From contig JAPTMU010000117.1 of the NCBI GenBank assembly GCA_028583405.1, forward strand, positions 533,825 through 597,824: 64,000 bases of DNA. Reading direction: 5' to 3'. The notes under the pieces were generated by a model. It searched no databases. It worked only from the letters and a program-made list of their open reading frames with translations, and had not been told where the DNA came from. The stretch comes from Pogonophryne albipinna (Eukaryota > Chordata > Actinopteri > Perciformes > Artedidraconidae). The stretch's first letter is position 1. The number at the start of each line of letters is the position of its first letter. This document shows, in pieces, positions 12,801 to 23,935 of this stretch. A program made the translations under genes and the position numbers.

Positions 12801-13260
12801 AATCTACTGGGTACGGTGACATCAGCCCAGACGCTGCTGCAGAGCCAGACCCAGCATGTCGGTACTGGTGAGGTATATGTCCTTCGATATTAGGATATCC
12901 AAATCCTGCCCCATAAGCCATCCCCCCTCTTCGGTGCCTGTCCTTTCCACCCATTGCAAAATAATAATCCATGGCCTCCTTCCTGTAAGGGTTGTTAGTG
13001 TTGTGAATGCTACCCTGTGGTGGTGGCGCCTCGACAGCCCCTCTGCTTCTAGCACTGTAAGCTAGCATGTGGCTAGCCTGGCTGGGGTGGTGATGGCCTC
13101 TGTGCAGGCTCTGCTGTTGCATCCCCGCGTAATCATCCGTCATCCTGGGGGAGATCTGGGGGTCTGCTGGCTGAGGGGGATAGGGAGTTCCCCCTGCACC
13201 CCTCCCACTGAACCCCGGGGGGACAGAGGGGGGAGCCGGGCTGTTAGAAAAATTCTGCAT
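3786..13260 (-). CDS. tcf20: Transcription factor 20 (TCF20/SPBP), four coding exons
   Basis: This is a nuclear chromatin-binding transcriptional co-regulator, paralogous to RAI1. The coding sequence joins 13260-6355, 5146-5053, 4031-3982 and 3845-3786, which is 7110 nt or 2369 residues; human TCF20 is about 1960. Family blocks in order (approximate residues): [12 protein letters not shown] at 383, [11 protein letters not shown] at 523, [12 protein letters not shown] at 922, SERRSVICD further on, [12 protein letters not shown] at 1432, [15 protein letters not shown] at 1516, an AT-hook-like [15 protein letters not shown] at 1755, and the extended PHD domain from LCCLCQKW at 2017 to RCPKHK at 2350. 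The blocks RSFISPIP and GKKKGRP favour TCF20 over RAI1. The ATG at 13260 is chosen because MQxF matches the family start. The reading frame is continuous across all junctions. Runs of Gln, Pro and Ser account for the extra length. Confidence 0.95.
3982..4031 (-). CDS. tcf20: tcf20 coding exon: end of ePHD domain
   Basis: This is a 50-nt micro-exon with acceptor CCCTTCCAG and donor GTAAAG. Starting with two bases that complete a split Asp codon, it encodes [17 protein letters not shown] (residues 2334-2350), matching the conserved end of the TCF20 ePHD domain. It is too short to be found by open-frame length and was located by splice phase and family motif. Confidence 0.92.
4249..4788. mobile_element. 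hAT-type MITE in a tcf20 intron
   Basis: Inverted termini are CAGTGTTTCCGCCAG and CTGGCGGAAACGCTG. The 8-bp duplication GTCGGCAG is perfect at 4241-4248 and 4789-4796. An internal block from about 4389 (GTGATGGGAATTCCGGCTC) resembles another hAT terminus, suggesting nesting. There is no open frame of note. It fills more than half of the intron between 4031 and 5053. Confidence 0.88.
5053..5146 (-). CDS. tcf20: tcf20 coding exon: central ePHD segment
   Basis: This 94-nt exon lies between a TCTGCTCAG acceptor and a GCAG|GTGAGT donor. It reads [19 protein letters not shown] and continues through [10 protein letters not shown] (residues 2303-2333 plus one base). The spaced Cys and His residues are zinc ligands of the extended PHD finger, and the segment matches the TCF20 pattern CSHC..GATLGCYNKGC. 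Phase is 0 at the start and 1 at the end, which fits the next exon. Confidence 0.93.
5362..5921. mobile_element. hAT-type MITE in a tcf20 intron
   Basis: The termini CAGGGGTGTCAAACTCA and TGAGTTTGACACCCCTG are perfect 17-bp inverted repeats. The 8-bp duplication GTCTAACC is perfect at 5354-5361 and 5922-5929. A relative with more decayed ends is at 24767-25352. The interior is T-rich low complexity with no coding potential. Confidence 0.92.
6150..6310 (+). mobile_element. 3' tail of a LINE or SINE
   Basis: The sequence TTCCTTCGGGATAAATAAAG followed by a short TCTTATCTT tail is typical of fish non-LTR element 3' ends. It lies about 45 bp from the donor of the giant tcf20 exon. The 5' limit is uncertain. 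Confidence 0.5.
6355..13260 (-). CDS. tcf20: tcf20 giant coding exon (residues 1-2302)
   Basis: This single exon codes for 97% of the protein, as expected for TCF20 and RAI1, whose bulk lies in one exon. It runs from ATG at 13260 to a GTGAGT donor at 6354-6349, after the codons for GARET. It holds a short polyglutamine tract from CTG repeats on the plus strand near 12623-12643, a second Gln/Pro-rich patch near 6660-6715, and Arg-rich basic stretches around 7600-7680 that may serve nuclear import or DNA binding. The frame open beyond 6355 reads intron. The first Cys cluster of the ePHD domain and the [11 protein letters not shown] segment sit at its 3' end. Confidence 0.97.
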
Positions 13261-13424
13261 TGTTTTGTTTGGATTAGAAATGGAAATATCGGTCAGTGTC
13301 TATACCAGGGAATGCTTCTGATCAGGAACTGGAAGGCTTACGGCAGTGACCATAAATGACAAAGAGGGAGTCTATGGCCTGGCAGTAAAACAAGGAAATG
13401 CTTTGAACAAGCAAAGAGTTCAAG
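13261..13424 (-). other. tcf20: Probable tcf20 5' UTR part of the giant exon
   Basis: On the minus strand a pyrimidine-rich acceptor TTTTCCTCAG ends at 13425, and about 164 nt separate it from the ATG at 13260. An alternative acceptor GCCTTCCAG ends at about 13332. Context before the ATG is AAACA. The choice between acceptors needs transcript data. Confidence 0.4.
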
Positions 13425-14510
13425 CTGAGGAAAATATATATCACAGATGTCCCTTTCTTGTAGCAGAAAGTTGGTCGGGTTGATTTTGTCAATATGTGAA
13501 AAGGCCAAATGGTAAAAGTCTTCTTCAATGTGAAAATGTCATGGTTGAGTTCACTTTTTTTTAAAAACAGCTGGGTCTTAAAAAATGGGACTTAAAAAAA
13601 AGGGAAAAGATATGTAGTGAAGCAGGCTTCTACTGCAGAATAAGATTTTAACTGAAGCTGAAGCGTTTGGCACTGAGCAGGCAATGATATCATGAACACA
13701 TGACACACCACCATGTGATATGTTCAAATGTCTTTACATGTATATGCTCAACTTTATTCTAGCAGCTCAAGCAAACAGAGCTATTTTAAGGATTGAATTG
13801 TGTCGTGGTCCAAAAGCAACTTGTGCAAAATTGAAAAAAAATACTCAATAAAACCATTGAGAATGTTTTCTGTCACAACAATCCTTCAGTTCATCAATAT
13901 GTTTGCCACGACCTGCCTCACACCTGCGTGAGACCAAAACTGCACGAATCAGGAGGTCTGAATACAGACCCTCATTAAACACTCTCAGAGGCAAACACTC
14001 CATCGATATTCTCATCGGCTCTTGGAGTGTAATACTATTTTCGATGTTCTTTGTCTTGGTCATTCCCTTCGAATACAGTTTTTTTTTAAAGTCTTTGGTC
14101 CCTATTTAGTATTTGTTCTTTCCTTGATTCAGATTCTTCTTGGTTCTCTCCTGTATCTTCAGCATGTAACTGCCTTACCTTTGTTTCTTTCTGTCAACCA
14201 TTATTCAACTCTACCTAGTTCCATGGCAACAATTTTCCAAAAGGAGGATAATCCATTTATTCTACTTCAGGTTCAGTCAATTCAAGCTCCAGTTTTTCTG
14301 TTCTCTCTTCAGTATTCCCATGCAGAGAAGTTTGGTTTCACCGGGAGCTGCTGACCAGAAGCCTTCATAACCCTGCATAAAAACAAAGGAATTCATCAAA
14401 AAAAGTAAACACGCAATAATACTCAACCTTACTGTAACTTGTGCTAGTAGTAAATAGTTATAAAGATAAATTAACTGCAGTCATAATAACACTAAAATGC
14501 TTTTTCATAG

Positions 14511-14895
14511 TTAAAGGTGGGGTAGGTACTTTTGGAGAAACCAGCTCGAATGCGCTAGAATTTGAAAATACACAGCCGGAAGAAATCTGCCACTTCCTTA
14601 CAGAGCCCCTCCTCCAACACACACGAACGCACACATGACCAATGAGGGCACGAGATAAGTTTGTGCACAGATGGAAGGCTGACAGGCAGGTAGGCCATCC
14701 AGTTACTTTAGCCGGCTCAGATGATTGGTCGTGCTTTTTACAGCGCCACGGCTTCCACTGATGACATTTTTTAATGGATTTTTTGTCAAAGCACTTCAGA
14801 TATTCATTGCTATCGGGATGTTAAGAGCATTCCATGGAATATAACAAAAAGTGTATCTCGAGCCGGTTTCTCAAACTTACCTACCCCACCTTTAA
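14511..14895. mobile_element. TTAA-flanked MITE, copy 2, intact
   Basis: It begins TTAAAGGTGGGGTAGGTA and ends TACCTACCCCACCTTTAA, perfect 18-bp inverted termini. At 385 bp it represents the unfilled form of the element at 937-2660 and carries CGCTAGAA where copy 1 has its hAT insertion. Confidence 0.88.
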
Positions 14896-16016
14896 AGCTG
14901 TTTGACAGTGTTTTTTAATTCAACAATTCAGTGATGACGTATGACATATTTATTAATGCGACTACAATCTTAATACATTTAATTAGTTTTGAGCATTTGC
15001 ACTCCAAAAACTGTATCAAATATTAGAGGTTACATCATTATTTCCCATGTGGGCTCATTTTAACCACTGAAGTCACACAGATGCATCACAAATATATTCA
15101 TCAAACCACCAATAGTTTTAACAAGATTGCCTTGTTGGCTTTATATCAACACTATTGTTGTTGTAAAACACACTGGAAATAACACTTTTAATATGGTTTG
15201 GATCGTTAACAATGCTGCCTCTTCTGATTGATAACAAACAGGGTTAGAGAAGAGAAAATGGGTTGAGGGGCAGCATGCAATTTAGTCAACAAAGTAACAT
15301 AGACAAGGTCACAAACACTACCTCACATGTAAACAAACAACGCTGTGGTGCCAAAACAGAAGCAGTACGTTTCCTACCACTACAAAACAACACTTTAAAC
15401 GATTAATGTTAGTGTTTTTTTAACGTGTTTTAATGGTCTTTAACGATTATGGGGGATAATTAAAAAAGGCATGACGCCACCTTTCTGAGGTCAGCCCCAT
15501 AATTGCCTCGTGACACAAGCCTCTATTGTCCCGCAGTAAAATGGTTAATGGCAACTTTAGGTGACTTTTGTTATTGTAGTGTCGCCTTACACTGAGCAAC
15601 ACAATAACAAGGCATCATTGTTTATGATTACAGATATAAGTCTAAGGGTAACTGCTGTTATTCATTAATGTAATGTATATCTTTTTTTAAACAGAGTAAG
15701 CGACGAGAAGTTGAAGGAGCATGGGAAAAAACAGAAAAAGGAAGATTACTTATATTTGGTCATACCTTGTTAATGTATTTGAGTTCAATTTGATGCTTGC
15801 AATTCTAATAAAGATTGAGTCACACTATTAAAGGTTAAGGTAGCGGGTGAAGCCATGTATTATTAGAAAACAGTTAGAAAAACGATCAGCTCCTGCCTTG
15901 GTTACTAATTAAATCACAGCAGCTCACTGTGCGTAACAGAATAGATAATAATAATAACAATACAACAAATTCTCATTGCAGTCGGTCAGCAAGTCAATCA
16001 ATTACATAGCTGCCTA

Positions 16017-16910
16017 ATTGACATACGCAATGTTAATGCAGATAAAACTCCAGCTCTGTTATATTCTGATGTTGTTGCGGCTCATCAACACAGCACAAAG
16101 TACTTAGATCCTTTACTTAAGTAAAAGTACAAATACTATGGTAATCAAATACTCCATTACAAGTAAAAGTCCCGATTTCAAAATATTAATTAAGTAAAAG
16201 TAGATTTACTCGAGTACTTTACTTAGGTATAATTATTAGGGACTTGTAGTCCTACTTTACTCTTGTCGATTTAGTTTAAATGATGTGAAATGTAATCAAC
16301 ACTTAAATCAGACTTTAGTTACACCTGGAGCAAATTCACAAGCTACCCCGCAGTCATTATAACTAGCTGCACCTTTACCAGCTTTTATAACACTTTAATG
16401 CATCAATAATTACAAAACATATCATATTATTCTGAAATGGACCAATCTGCACAATGACTACTTTTACTTTTGGTACTTTAACTATATTTAGATGCGAATA
16501 CTTTAGGACTTTTACTTGAGTAACATTTTGAAAGCAGGACTTTTACTTGTAACAGAGTATTCCAACACTCTGGTACTTCTACTTTTACTTAAGTACAACA
16601 TCTGAGTGAGTACTCCTACCACTGCATATCATGTCTGTTACATGTACAAAGCAACTGGTAACTGTGAGTGATGTAGTAAATGTAGTGGAGTAAAAAGTAC
16701 AACATTTGCCTCAAAAAATGTAGTGGAGTAGAAGTATATAAAAGTAGCATTAACTGAGAATACTCAGGTAAAGTACAAGTACCTCAAAATGGTACTCAAG
16801 TAAATGTACTCAGTTACTATCCATCACTGATTGACATACGCAATGTTAATGCAGATAAAACTCCAGCTCTGTTTTATTCTGATGGTGTTGCGTCTCATCA
16901 ACCCAGCACA
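16017..16910. repeat. 81-bp direct repeats framing two MITEs
   Basis: Copies at 16017-16097 and 16830-16910 both start ATTGACATACGCAATG and differ at four of 81 positions. Between them lie AGTAAAAGTAC-rich sequences of a common fish DNA element, one ending CCACTG near 16624 and one ending CCATCACTG near 16828. The duplicated segment is much longer than any usual target-site duplication. Confidence 0.75.
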
Positions 16911-17290
16911 GTAGAAACATTAGCCAATAGCAAGGTATACGCATTACAATTAGCTTTGTAGCTCTTTAGCTTTAGCCAAAATACCTCACATAATTCAAAT
17001 AGAATGTGCGTTGCAGCCGGGTAGCTAAGCTAAGCTAAGCTACAACCACTAGTTAGCATCCAAGCTAATTTGCCTTTATTACGTTATTAAACAGGAGCAG
17101 GCTAAAGCTACAAAAGAGAGGTGATTAGGTGCAGATGTTCCCCCCTGTGCAGACACAAAAAAACTGTGAATAAATGCGTACATAGTGAAAGCACTGCATC
17201 AGAAAATGATCTCCACACAGCGTGACATTTTCCCTGCATAAACAGAGCTAATGTGGTAGCTACGGAGATGCTAGCTAACGTAAAGCATAC

Positions 17291-17560
17291 CTGAAAACGT
17301 AGCAATACAAGGCCCCTCGTTTTGTGACAATCTGTGGCAGGAAACCCCGGTGTTGAGTCGACTCTCTCCGCCGCTTTCCCCTCACCCTTTTCCCGTCCAG
17401 ACAACCGGAGTCGGGGAGGGGGGCCCCGTCACGACGCTCGGATCCCCGGCCCTATTTATTCCGATTTGCTCCTTTTTTTCTTTTGTCCTCACCTCCAGAA
17501 ATGATGAGCACAATCGGGGTGCCTGTGGGTCCCGTAGCCAGTGAGGTCCACACACCCCCG
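17291..17560 (-). promoter_or_regulatory. Candidate tcf20 promoter and first non-coding exon
   Basis: This is one of the few GC- and CpG-rich stretches outside coding exons. On the minus strand AATAAATAGG (17460-17451) could act as a TATA-like element. About 150 nt downstream, TTTTCAG|GTATGC gives a donor with the exon ending at 17291. Position 4 kb upstream of the tcf20 ATG, on the right strand, supports a 5' UTR exon. This is inference: there is no transcript evidence. Confidence 0.4.
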
Positions 17561-20500
17561 CCCCCTCTCTTGTTCCCTCTTCTCTCTCTCTCCCTCTTTC
17601 ACCTATTCCACCTATATCTCCAACTAAACATCTCGCTAGCCTCCTCTATACCGCATACACACGCCTGTTTCCCGTCACCAAGAATTGCATTCCTTCATCA
17701 GCAGCTACGACCTATTCGTTTTCCTGTTCTGTGTGTTTTTTTCTTCTTCTTCTTGCAACAGAAAGACCGCCTTGAAAATGCATACACACTCATATTCCTG
17801 CACCCCCTCCTCCTCCCTCATCTCTCTCCATCACATCCCTCCCTCTCCTTAAAGCTATCCCTATTGCTTTTTTATTTATTTCCAACATACAAAAAATAAC
17901 ATTATAGTAATATTTCTAATACATTTTATTTTTGCATGCTTGCGCAATAGGGTTTTTAATCACAGCTCCTTTGTTCTTATTGCATCTCCACAGTGAAAAT
18001 GAATTAGGGTAGACTAATGAAGGCACCAGGGTACAAAGGCAATATGGAGAGGAGACAGGGGCTGAATGAAAAGAGGGTTATGTCTGAAAATGAATAAGTC
18101 AATAACAGAGAATGTGTGCAAATATGCACGCCTGCATTAGAAACAGATTGCAAGCAGTTTATTCTGGTCTCTTGATGCTGGAGAGTAGCTATATTGTTGT
18201 TTTCCCATAAAGAAAAGCCACTTAAATCATTATCATTATATCTTGGTTAATGTTTGACACACTCAGAACAACAATGGAGGGGCTACACACAGAATCCTTT
18301 CCCCCATTTAATTTACTGTGTTGTCTCCGCCTGAGCTTATCTGCTCTCACACAGGGCCGAGTGCACTGCAGCCCCCCCCCCCCACACACACACACACACA
18401 CACACACACTCCCCCACCTTCATAATGATGTGCCCTATGCCCCCCATCCACTTTTAATGTACTGCTGTGTGTCACACATGCACACACACACACAAAGAAC
18501 CCTACATGAATGTACAAAGAAAACACACATTTCTCACTTAACCTGCCAATCACAAGAATAAAATCTCTCAGTTTCCAAACAACAGTTCAATACATTTCAT
18601 TCCCTTGCAGATACACGTCTATTTCTATCATAGTTGCCATAGCAACTGCATCACAGAGCCTTTAACTGTGGATAATTTTGAGGGAACGTATCTACACTTT
18701 GCCTTTTTTTTTTTAAAACATGTGCGATTTGAAGCAAGACGCTCACGTTTTGTTGTGTGTTGTGCTGTTTGTGTTGACACTGAAGTCGAAAGAGATGCGA
18801 GATAAAGGGCGATGATACTCTGGGCCAGAAAGTCAGCCAGCCAGGCCTATCCAATCAACAGGAACGCCTGCTGGGACACACACACACTCTCTCTCCATCA
18901 CGGACAAGGGCACACAATCTTCTACAGAGGAGGCTCCAAGCACACGGTTGTAGAGGATGAAAGCAACCTTTTGTACACACTGTAGCCTTCAAATAAGACA
19001 AATCATTGATAGTGCTACTGGATTGGCTTTAAAAGGTGGATTATTATATTAATACAGTTTAATATCAGTATTTAGTGTCTCTACTGTGACATGTCTCCAT
19101 GCTTTAAAATGACTATGCATACAAGTCAAACAGTGCCCATGTGGTTTTTTGATGTCTTATAACCATTGACAAGGTTTTTGAACTTTAAAATCATGATAAA
19201 AATAGGAATAATTTAATATAGTTTAATGCCAGGGAACATCTCAAGGCTGTGAAACATTGTCAATATGTTAAAAAATCCTTGAATAAATATGAGAATTTAA
19301 CAACATGTGGACTCTAACAAAGACAAAACACCTCATTTAGGTAGAGAGATGTTGCATGAAAAAGCACTTTTACTACTTTTACCAAAATAAGAGAAAATAT
19401 GAGTTGCCATTTACAATCCCTCTCACAAAAAGAAAAGAATTGTCCTTGAAATGGCAAAACTAAATGAAGACATTTTACAACAAACACTTACATGGATTTA
19501 ATGTTGACGTGTTGAATGTTTTTTCCTGCAGAAGGTCCACAGTGCCTGCAGGCCTGAGACTCGTTGGATGTTAGTGAATGGGCAATTAAAACTGGAACAC
19601 AGCCTACCTCTATAACCTGAGTGCATGCAGAGAAGAGCGGGTAATAAGCGTGAATACAACCCGCTCTGAAGTGTGGGTTTTATGTGACGGATTGAGCAGA
19701 GGTACAAGGTTCTCTCTGCTGCTGAATGCCGCCGGTGGATATAATAACCAGTAATGGCTCCTTTCTGAGTGCTGTGATAATAGCTGTTAGAAAGTTCCAA
19801 AAGCAGAACGGCCTTTACAAAGAGTTTTATCCAGACAATAAGAACAACTATTTCATTAACAGGTGGTGCATCTGTTATATCAATATTTATTATATATTTT
19901 GATATTCATTTTTATTGACTATAAAATATCAATTTAATAGAAATGGGTTTTATTCAGTATATGCGTATACAAATCCTGCCTCTTTTCTTTTCGAAAGGTA
20001 AAGCAAATATATTATGGATAGGAAATGTGCTTATTTAGAAATTGGCTATATATTTGTGCCATTTATTTATTTTAATAAGATAACAAATGTATGCATAAAA
20101 AATGCCTATTCAAAAAATACGCCTATAAAAAGTGCCATTCATTTTTCAATTACATCAAAACATATATATATATATTAATATATATATAGATACAAAATAT
20201 GTGTAGATGAAAATACCTCTATAAATTGTTTTTTAAAATATCATATATGTATGAAAAAATTAATAATAATCTTAATAAAAAATATGCTTATTGCCATTAA
20301 TTTTGTACAAAATAAAATATATATTTGCCTCAATACAAAACATCGAAATACAATTATTAAAAAACTATTGTAATAGGACTATCTATATTTAATTATAATA
20401 ACAAATGAAATAAATACTAGACACACCATCCTGCTGCAGCCAATGAATGCAGCAACAGTCTCTGAGGTGCCCCACAGCAGCAGAGACTTGCAGTTTCCTG

Positions 20501-21009
20501 GATGACCACATGGAGTCAGGGTCAGACAACAAACATGCTCAGAGCCGTCCTCACATTACAGCAGCTGTCTGAAAGAGATGGAGAAACAGCCCTTAAATGA
20601 TTTTCTCTGAACTCCTCAATCTCTTTGAAGCTTCCAAAGTTATACTTGGGTACAATTTCACAGGCTTTGATCCTGCTGTATCATAATTAGAGTCCCACGG
20701 ACATTTAGTATTATTTCAGTGGAAAGGCTTTGATAAAATAGGCTGGAATCGTCACTCTGAGTTTGTGGACGGATGAGATGTTGAACTGTGATTGCTGCTG
20801 CTCGGTGTGGAGCTGCCCCCTTTTCACAACCTCAGAGAAACTCTCCTAGATTAAAGAGCATGATGCAGCCCGACGAAATACACTCCCATCTCTAAATCTG
20901 TGACCTTAACAAAGACCATGATGCAAACTCAAAGGAACAAGAGTGTTTAGAATGCAAACCACCATCACCATACGCTATCGCTATCCCACCTAAACACATT
21001 ACCTGAACG
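17561..21009. other. Intergenic stretch, no gene seen
   Basis: It contains a C-run followed by (CA)n at about 18370-18410 and a strongly AT-rich block at 19880-20400 with degenerate ATATAT and AAAATATGC motifs. I see no exon, RNA gene or complete transposon. Confidence 0.5.
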
Positions 21010-21385
21010 TTTTTTTGCAAATTGTACTGTGCAATAATCACTTTGTGGTAAAAACACATTTTTATACATGTCACAACGCCTTAATGTGTTACTTATGCCA
21101 TGGATGTGTCTTTATTTTGTATTCAAGTACTAATGTATGATTTTATTCTCTATATTTAATATGATTTTTTACCTGCTATGCCACTTTGGCTGTAACAACT
21201 GTTTTTGTGTGCAAATTGTAGTGTCCAATAATCACTTTGAGGTAAAAACACACATTTGTATAAATGTCCCAACATTTCTATAACGTTTCAACGCCTTAAT
21301 GTGTTACTTATGCGATGGATGTATCTTTATTTATAATTCTATTACTATTGTGTGCTTTTCGTCTTTATATTTAATATGTTTACAA
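21010..21385. repeat. Imperfect tandem duplication, about 194-bp period
   Basis: TGCAAATTGTA occurs at 21016 and 21210. Both are followed by AATAATCACTTTG and, further on, by CGCCTTAATGTGTTACTTA and a TCTTTATTT stretch. The two copies differ by small indels. There is no coding character. Confidence 0.7.
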
Positions 21386-21688
21386 AACATGTACACTTAT
21401 ACTGTTTTTTTTTTTTTACTTCTGACTTCTGTGTTATCCATGCTATTAAACAGATCCATCCTGCAGGTATCAATGTCCACCAGCAGGGGGCACTCTCTCC
21501 TAATGTTCCTCCCCCCTCTCTCTCCCCTAACGCTCTCACACTGAGGCCGGCTGCCACACTCATCCTCGTCTCCTAGCAACCGCAGATTCCTGCCTCCAAT
21601 CACTACGGATACCGGGAGGGATGGAGGGAGGGAGAGAGGGTGTGAAACGAGGAAGAGGGGGAAGGAAAACTGAAAGTGTGCAAAGGTT

Positions 21689-21999
21689 AAAGAGGCCCTA
21701 TGTGCTTTTTGGGATTGTCCCTTTCCTGTAGTATGTTATGTAGGTTTTAGTGCATGTAAATGGTCTGCAAAGGCTAAAATTCCTGAGTTCTCTCCCACAC
21801 ACTCGCCTGAAACGCCTCCATTAGACTCCTGTGTTCTTCAATGTAACATCACTATGTAACACTCGCTCTTCTATTGGCTAGCGCTATAGAAAAGAAAAAC
21901 TAAACGTAAACAATGGCACATATGGTGTTAGCAAACAATAGCTCTAGCTAATGCTATCTGCCTTAGCTAGCTAGCTAGCCTTCGGGGCTCCATAAAAGC
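21689..21999. mobile_element. One-ended TTAA-type MITE fragment
   Basis: It begins TTAAAGAGGCCCTATGTG, similar in layout to the other TTAAAGG elements here, but I see no matching right terminus before the L2 tail. The motif GCATGTAAATGGTCTG recurs near 48750, so a second fragment of the same family probably flanks the Harbinger MITE there. Confidence 0.45.
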
Positions 22000-22000
22000 A

Positions 22001-23935
22001 TAATAATAATAATACATTTATTTTGGGGGCACCTTTCATAACACCCAAGGACACCTTACAGGGCATGGGGGCAATATAGGGAACAATTAAAACAGTGGAT
22101 TTAGTGAAGTATCAGCCGGGGTAAGACAAGACAAACAACAGGAAATTGACTACAAAAGGACACAAAAGGACACAGGGTACAGATTATAAAGAAAATGCCA
22201 GTTTGAACAGGTGGGTTTTGAGTTGGGTTTTGAATGTTGTTATGGAATCAGACTGTCGGATGTGTCGTGGCAGGGAGTTCCAGAGTCTGGGAGCCGAGCA
22301 GCTGAAAGCTCGAGCACCCATGGTTTTGAGGCGAGAGCTTGGGACGGTGAGAAGTCCTACGGACGAAGAGCGGAGGGTGCGGGAGGGGGTGTACTCCTGA
22401 AGGAGTTCGGTGATGTAGATGGGGGCAAGGTTATGGAGAGCTTTGTATATGAGTAGAATGTTTTTGTCGTCAATACGGTAGCGTACAGGAAGCCAGTGTA
22501 GCTGAGTGAGAATGGGGGTGATGTGGTCGGATGAGTTGGTGCGGGTGATGATCCGGGCAGCAGAGTTCTGGATTAATTGCAGTCTATTGACGAGCTTGAT
22601 GGGAAGGCCAGTCAGAAGTGCATTGCAGTAATCAATCCGGGATGTGACGAATGAGTGGACCATGATTTCAGTGCTGGGTTGGGACAGAGATGAGCGGAGT
22701 CTGGAGATGTTCCGAAGATGAAAGAAGGCGGTGCGGGTGATGATTTTTATGTGTGGTGCGAATGAGAGGGAGCCGTCCAGAATGACACCGAGGCTTTTCA
22801 CTTGGGCAGCGAATGGTATGGGGAAGCCGTTGATGATGATGTTTGGTGCTGGGGTGTTATGTGAATTGGTGAGGGTGGATTTGGAGCCGATGAGCAGGGC
22901 CTCAGTTTTGCTACCGTTAAGCTTCAGGAGGTTCCTGCTCATCCAGCTCCTGATGTCCTCAAGGCAGGTGGTGAGGGAGGTTGGGGGCAGGGCAGTGGTG
23001 GGTTTGGAGGAAATGTAGACCTGTGTGTCGTCGGCGTAGCAGTGAAAATTAACCTCATGGTGACGGAGGATTTTTCCCAGGGGGAGGAGATATAGGATGA
23101 ATAGGAGTGGACCCAGTACTGACCCCTGGGGGACACCCAGTGAAATAGCACTTTCTTGTGACTTGTGATTACAGAGTTGTACAAAGTGTTGTCTGTCAGT
23201 GAGGTATGATGAGAACCAGGAGAGTGCAACACCAGTGATCCCAATGCCAGCCAGGTGGTCCAGGAGTAGTGGGTGAGAGATGGTATCGAATGCAGCGCTG
23301 AGGTCAAGGAGGATGAGGATGGTGAGAAGTCCGGAGTCAGCTGCACGGAGGAGATCGTTGGTGATTTTAACCAGGGCTGTTTCAGTACTGTGTTTTTGGC
23401 GGAAACCAGATTGGAAGGGATCATGGAGGTTGTTTGTGTCAAGATGGGACTGAAGCTGTGCGGCAACCACCCTCTCAAGGGTATTGGAAATGAAGGGTAG
23501 GTTGGAGATGGGCCTGTAGTGGTTTAGATCGGATGATGGGAGTGATTGCAGCCAGTTTGAGGGAGGTGGGTACAATTCCAGAGGTGAATTGTACCCACCA
23601 CCCTGGGTAGGATCAAGCTGACAGGTGGTGGTTTTAGCTTTACGGATGAGCTCTGAGATGGTGTATTCCGATGCTGGGGTGAAGATGGAGAGGGAGCTGA
23701 TGAGTGATGGACCAGTGGTAGCCATCCAGGGTGGATCACTTGAGGAGGTGCATGCTGAGGCCAGCTCTCGGTGAATGGTGTTAATTTTGGAGTGAAAAAA
23801 TTGCAGAAAGTCAGTACATTGTCCAATGGAGATATCTGGAGGGAGGGTTTGAGGAGGCTGAAGTAGGTGACTGACTGTGGAGAAAAGAACTCTGTTGTTA
23901 CCAGTGCTGATGATGGATTGTCAAGCATTGGTTGT
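22001..23935 (-). pseudogene. L2-clade LINE, 5'-truncated, defective reverse transcriptase
   Basis: The minus strand encodes the 3' part of an L2-like non-LTR retrotransposon ORF2. Visible reverse transcriptase blocks are LNHYRPISNLPF, the LLDLSAAFDTI motif, GVPQGSVLGPLLF and the catalytic FHCYADD. They are followed by the L2-typical C-terminal part ending SITTFKTQLKTHLF. The longest open stretch is 513 codons (23725-22184). Upstream sequence continues in another frame (23928-23524), showing a frameshift. The expected segment between CQLDP and SDLNHYRP is replaced by an out-of-frame stretch, so an internal deletion or frameshift is likely. There is no endonuclease domain. The 3' end is an (ATT)n tail near 22001-22015. 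The element is dead but fairly well preserved. Confidence 0.9.

Larger units (their letters stand above)
13425..17290 (-). other. Candidate first intron of tcf20
   Basis: No coding exon is seen. The stretch holds a MITE (14511-14895), two CAGTGG-type MITEs framed by direct repeats (16017-16910) and ordinary AT-rich sequence. It is an intron only if the proposed promoter exon at 17.3-17.4 kb is right. Confidence 0.4.

Noticed and set aside
6310..13260. RAI1 instead of TCF20 as the identity of the large gene
   Set aside because: RAI1 shares the layout and [14 protein letters not shown], but the [32 protein letters not shown] and EQSERG motifs are TCF20 features.
17483..17899. A 138-codon plus-strand frame next to the CpG-rich stretch
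   Set aside because: Its composition follows CT-rich low-complexity sequence (Leu, Ser, Pro, Phe), and no motif or splice support is seen.
22184..23725. The 513-codon reverse transcriptase frame as a host gene
   Set aside because: It is the 3' part of an L2 LINE with a frameshift upstream, a missing endonuclease domain and an (ATT)n tail.
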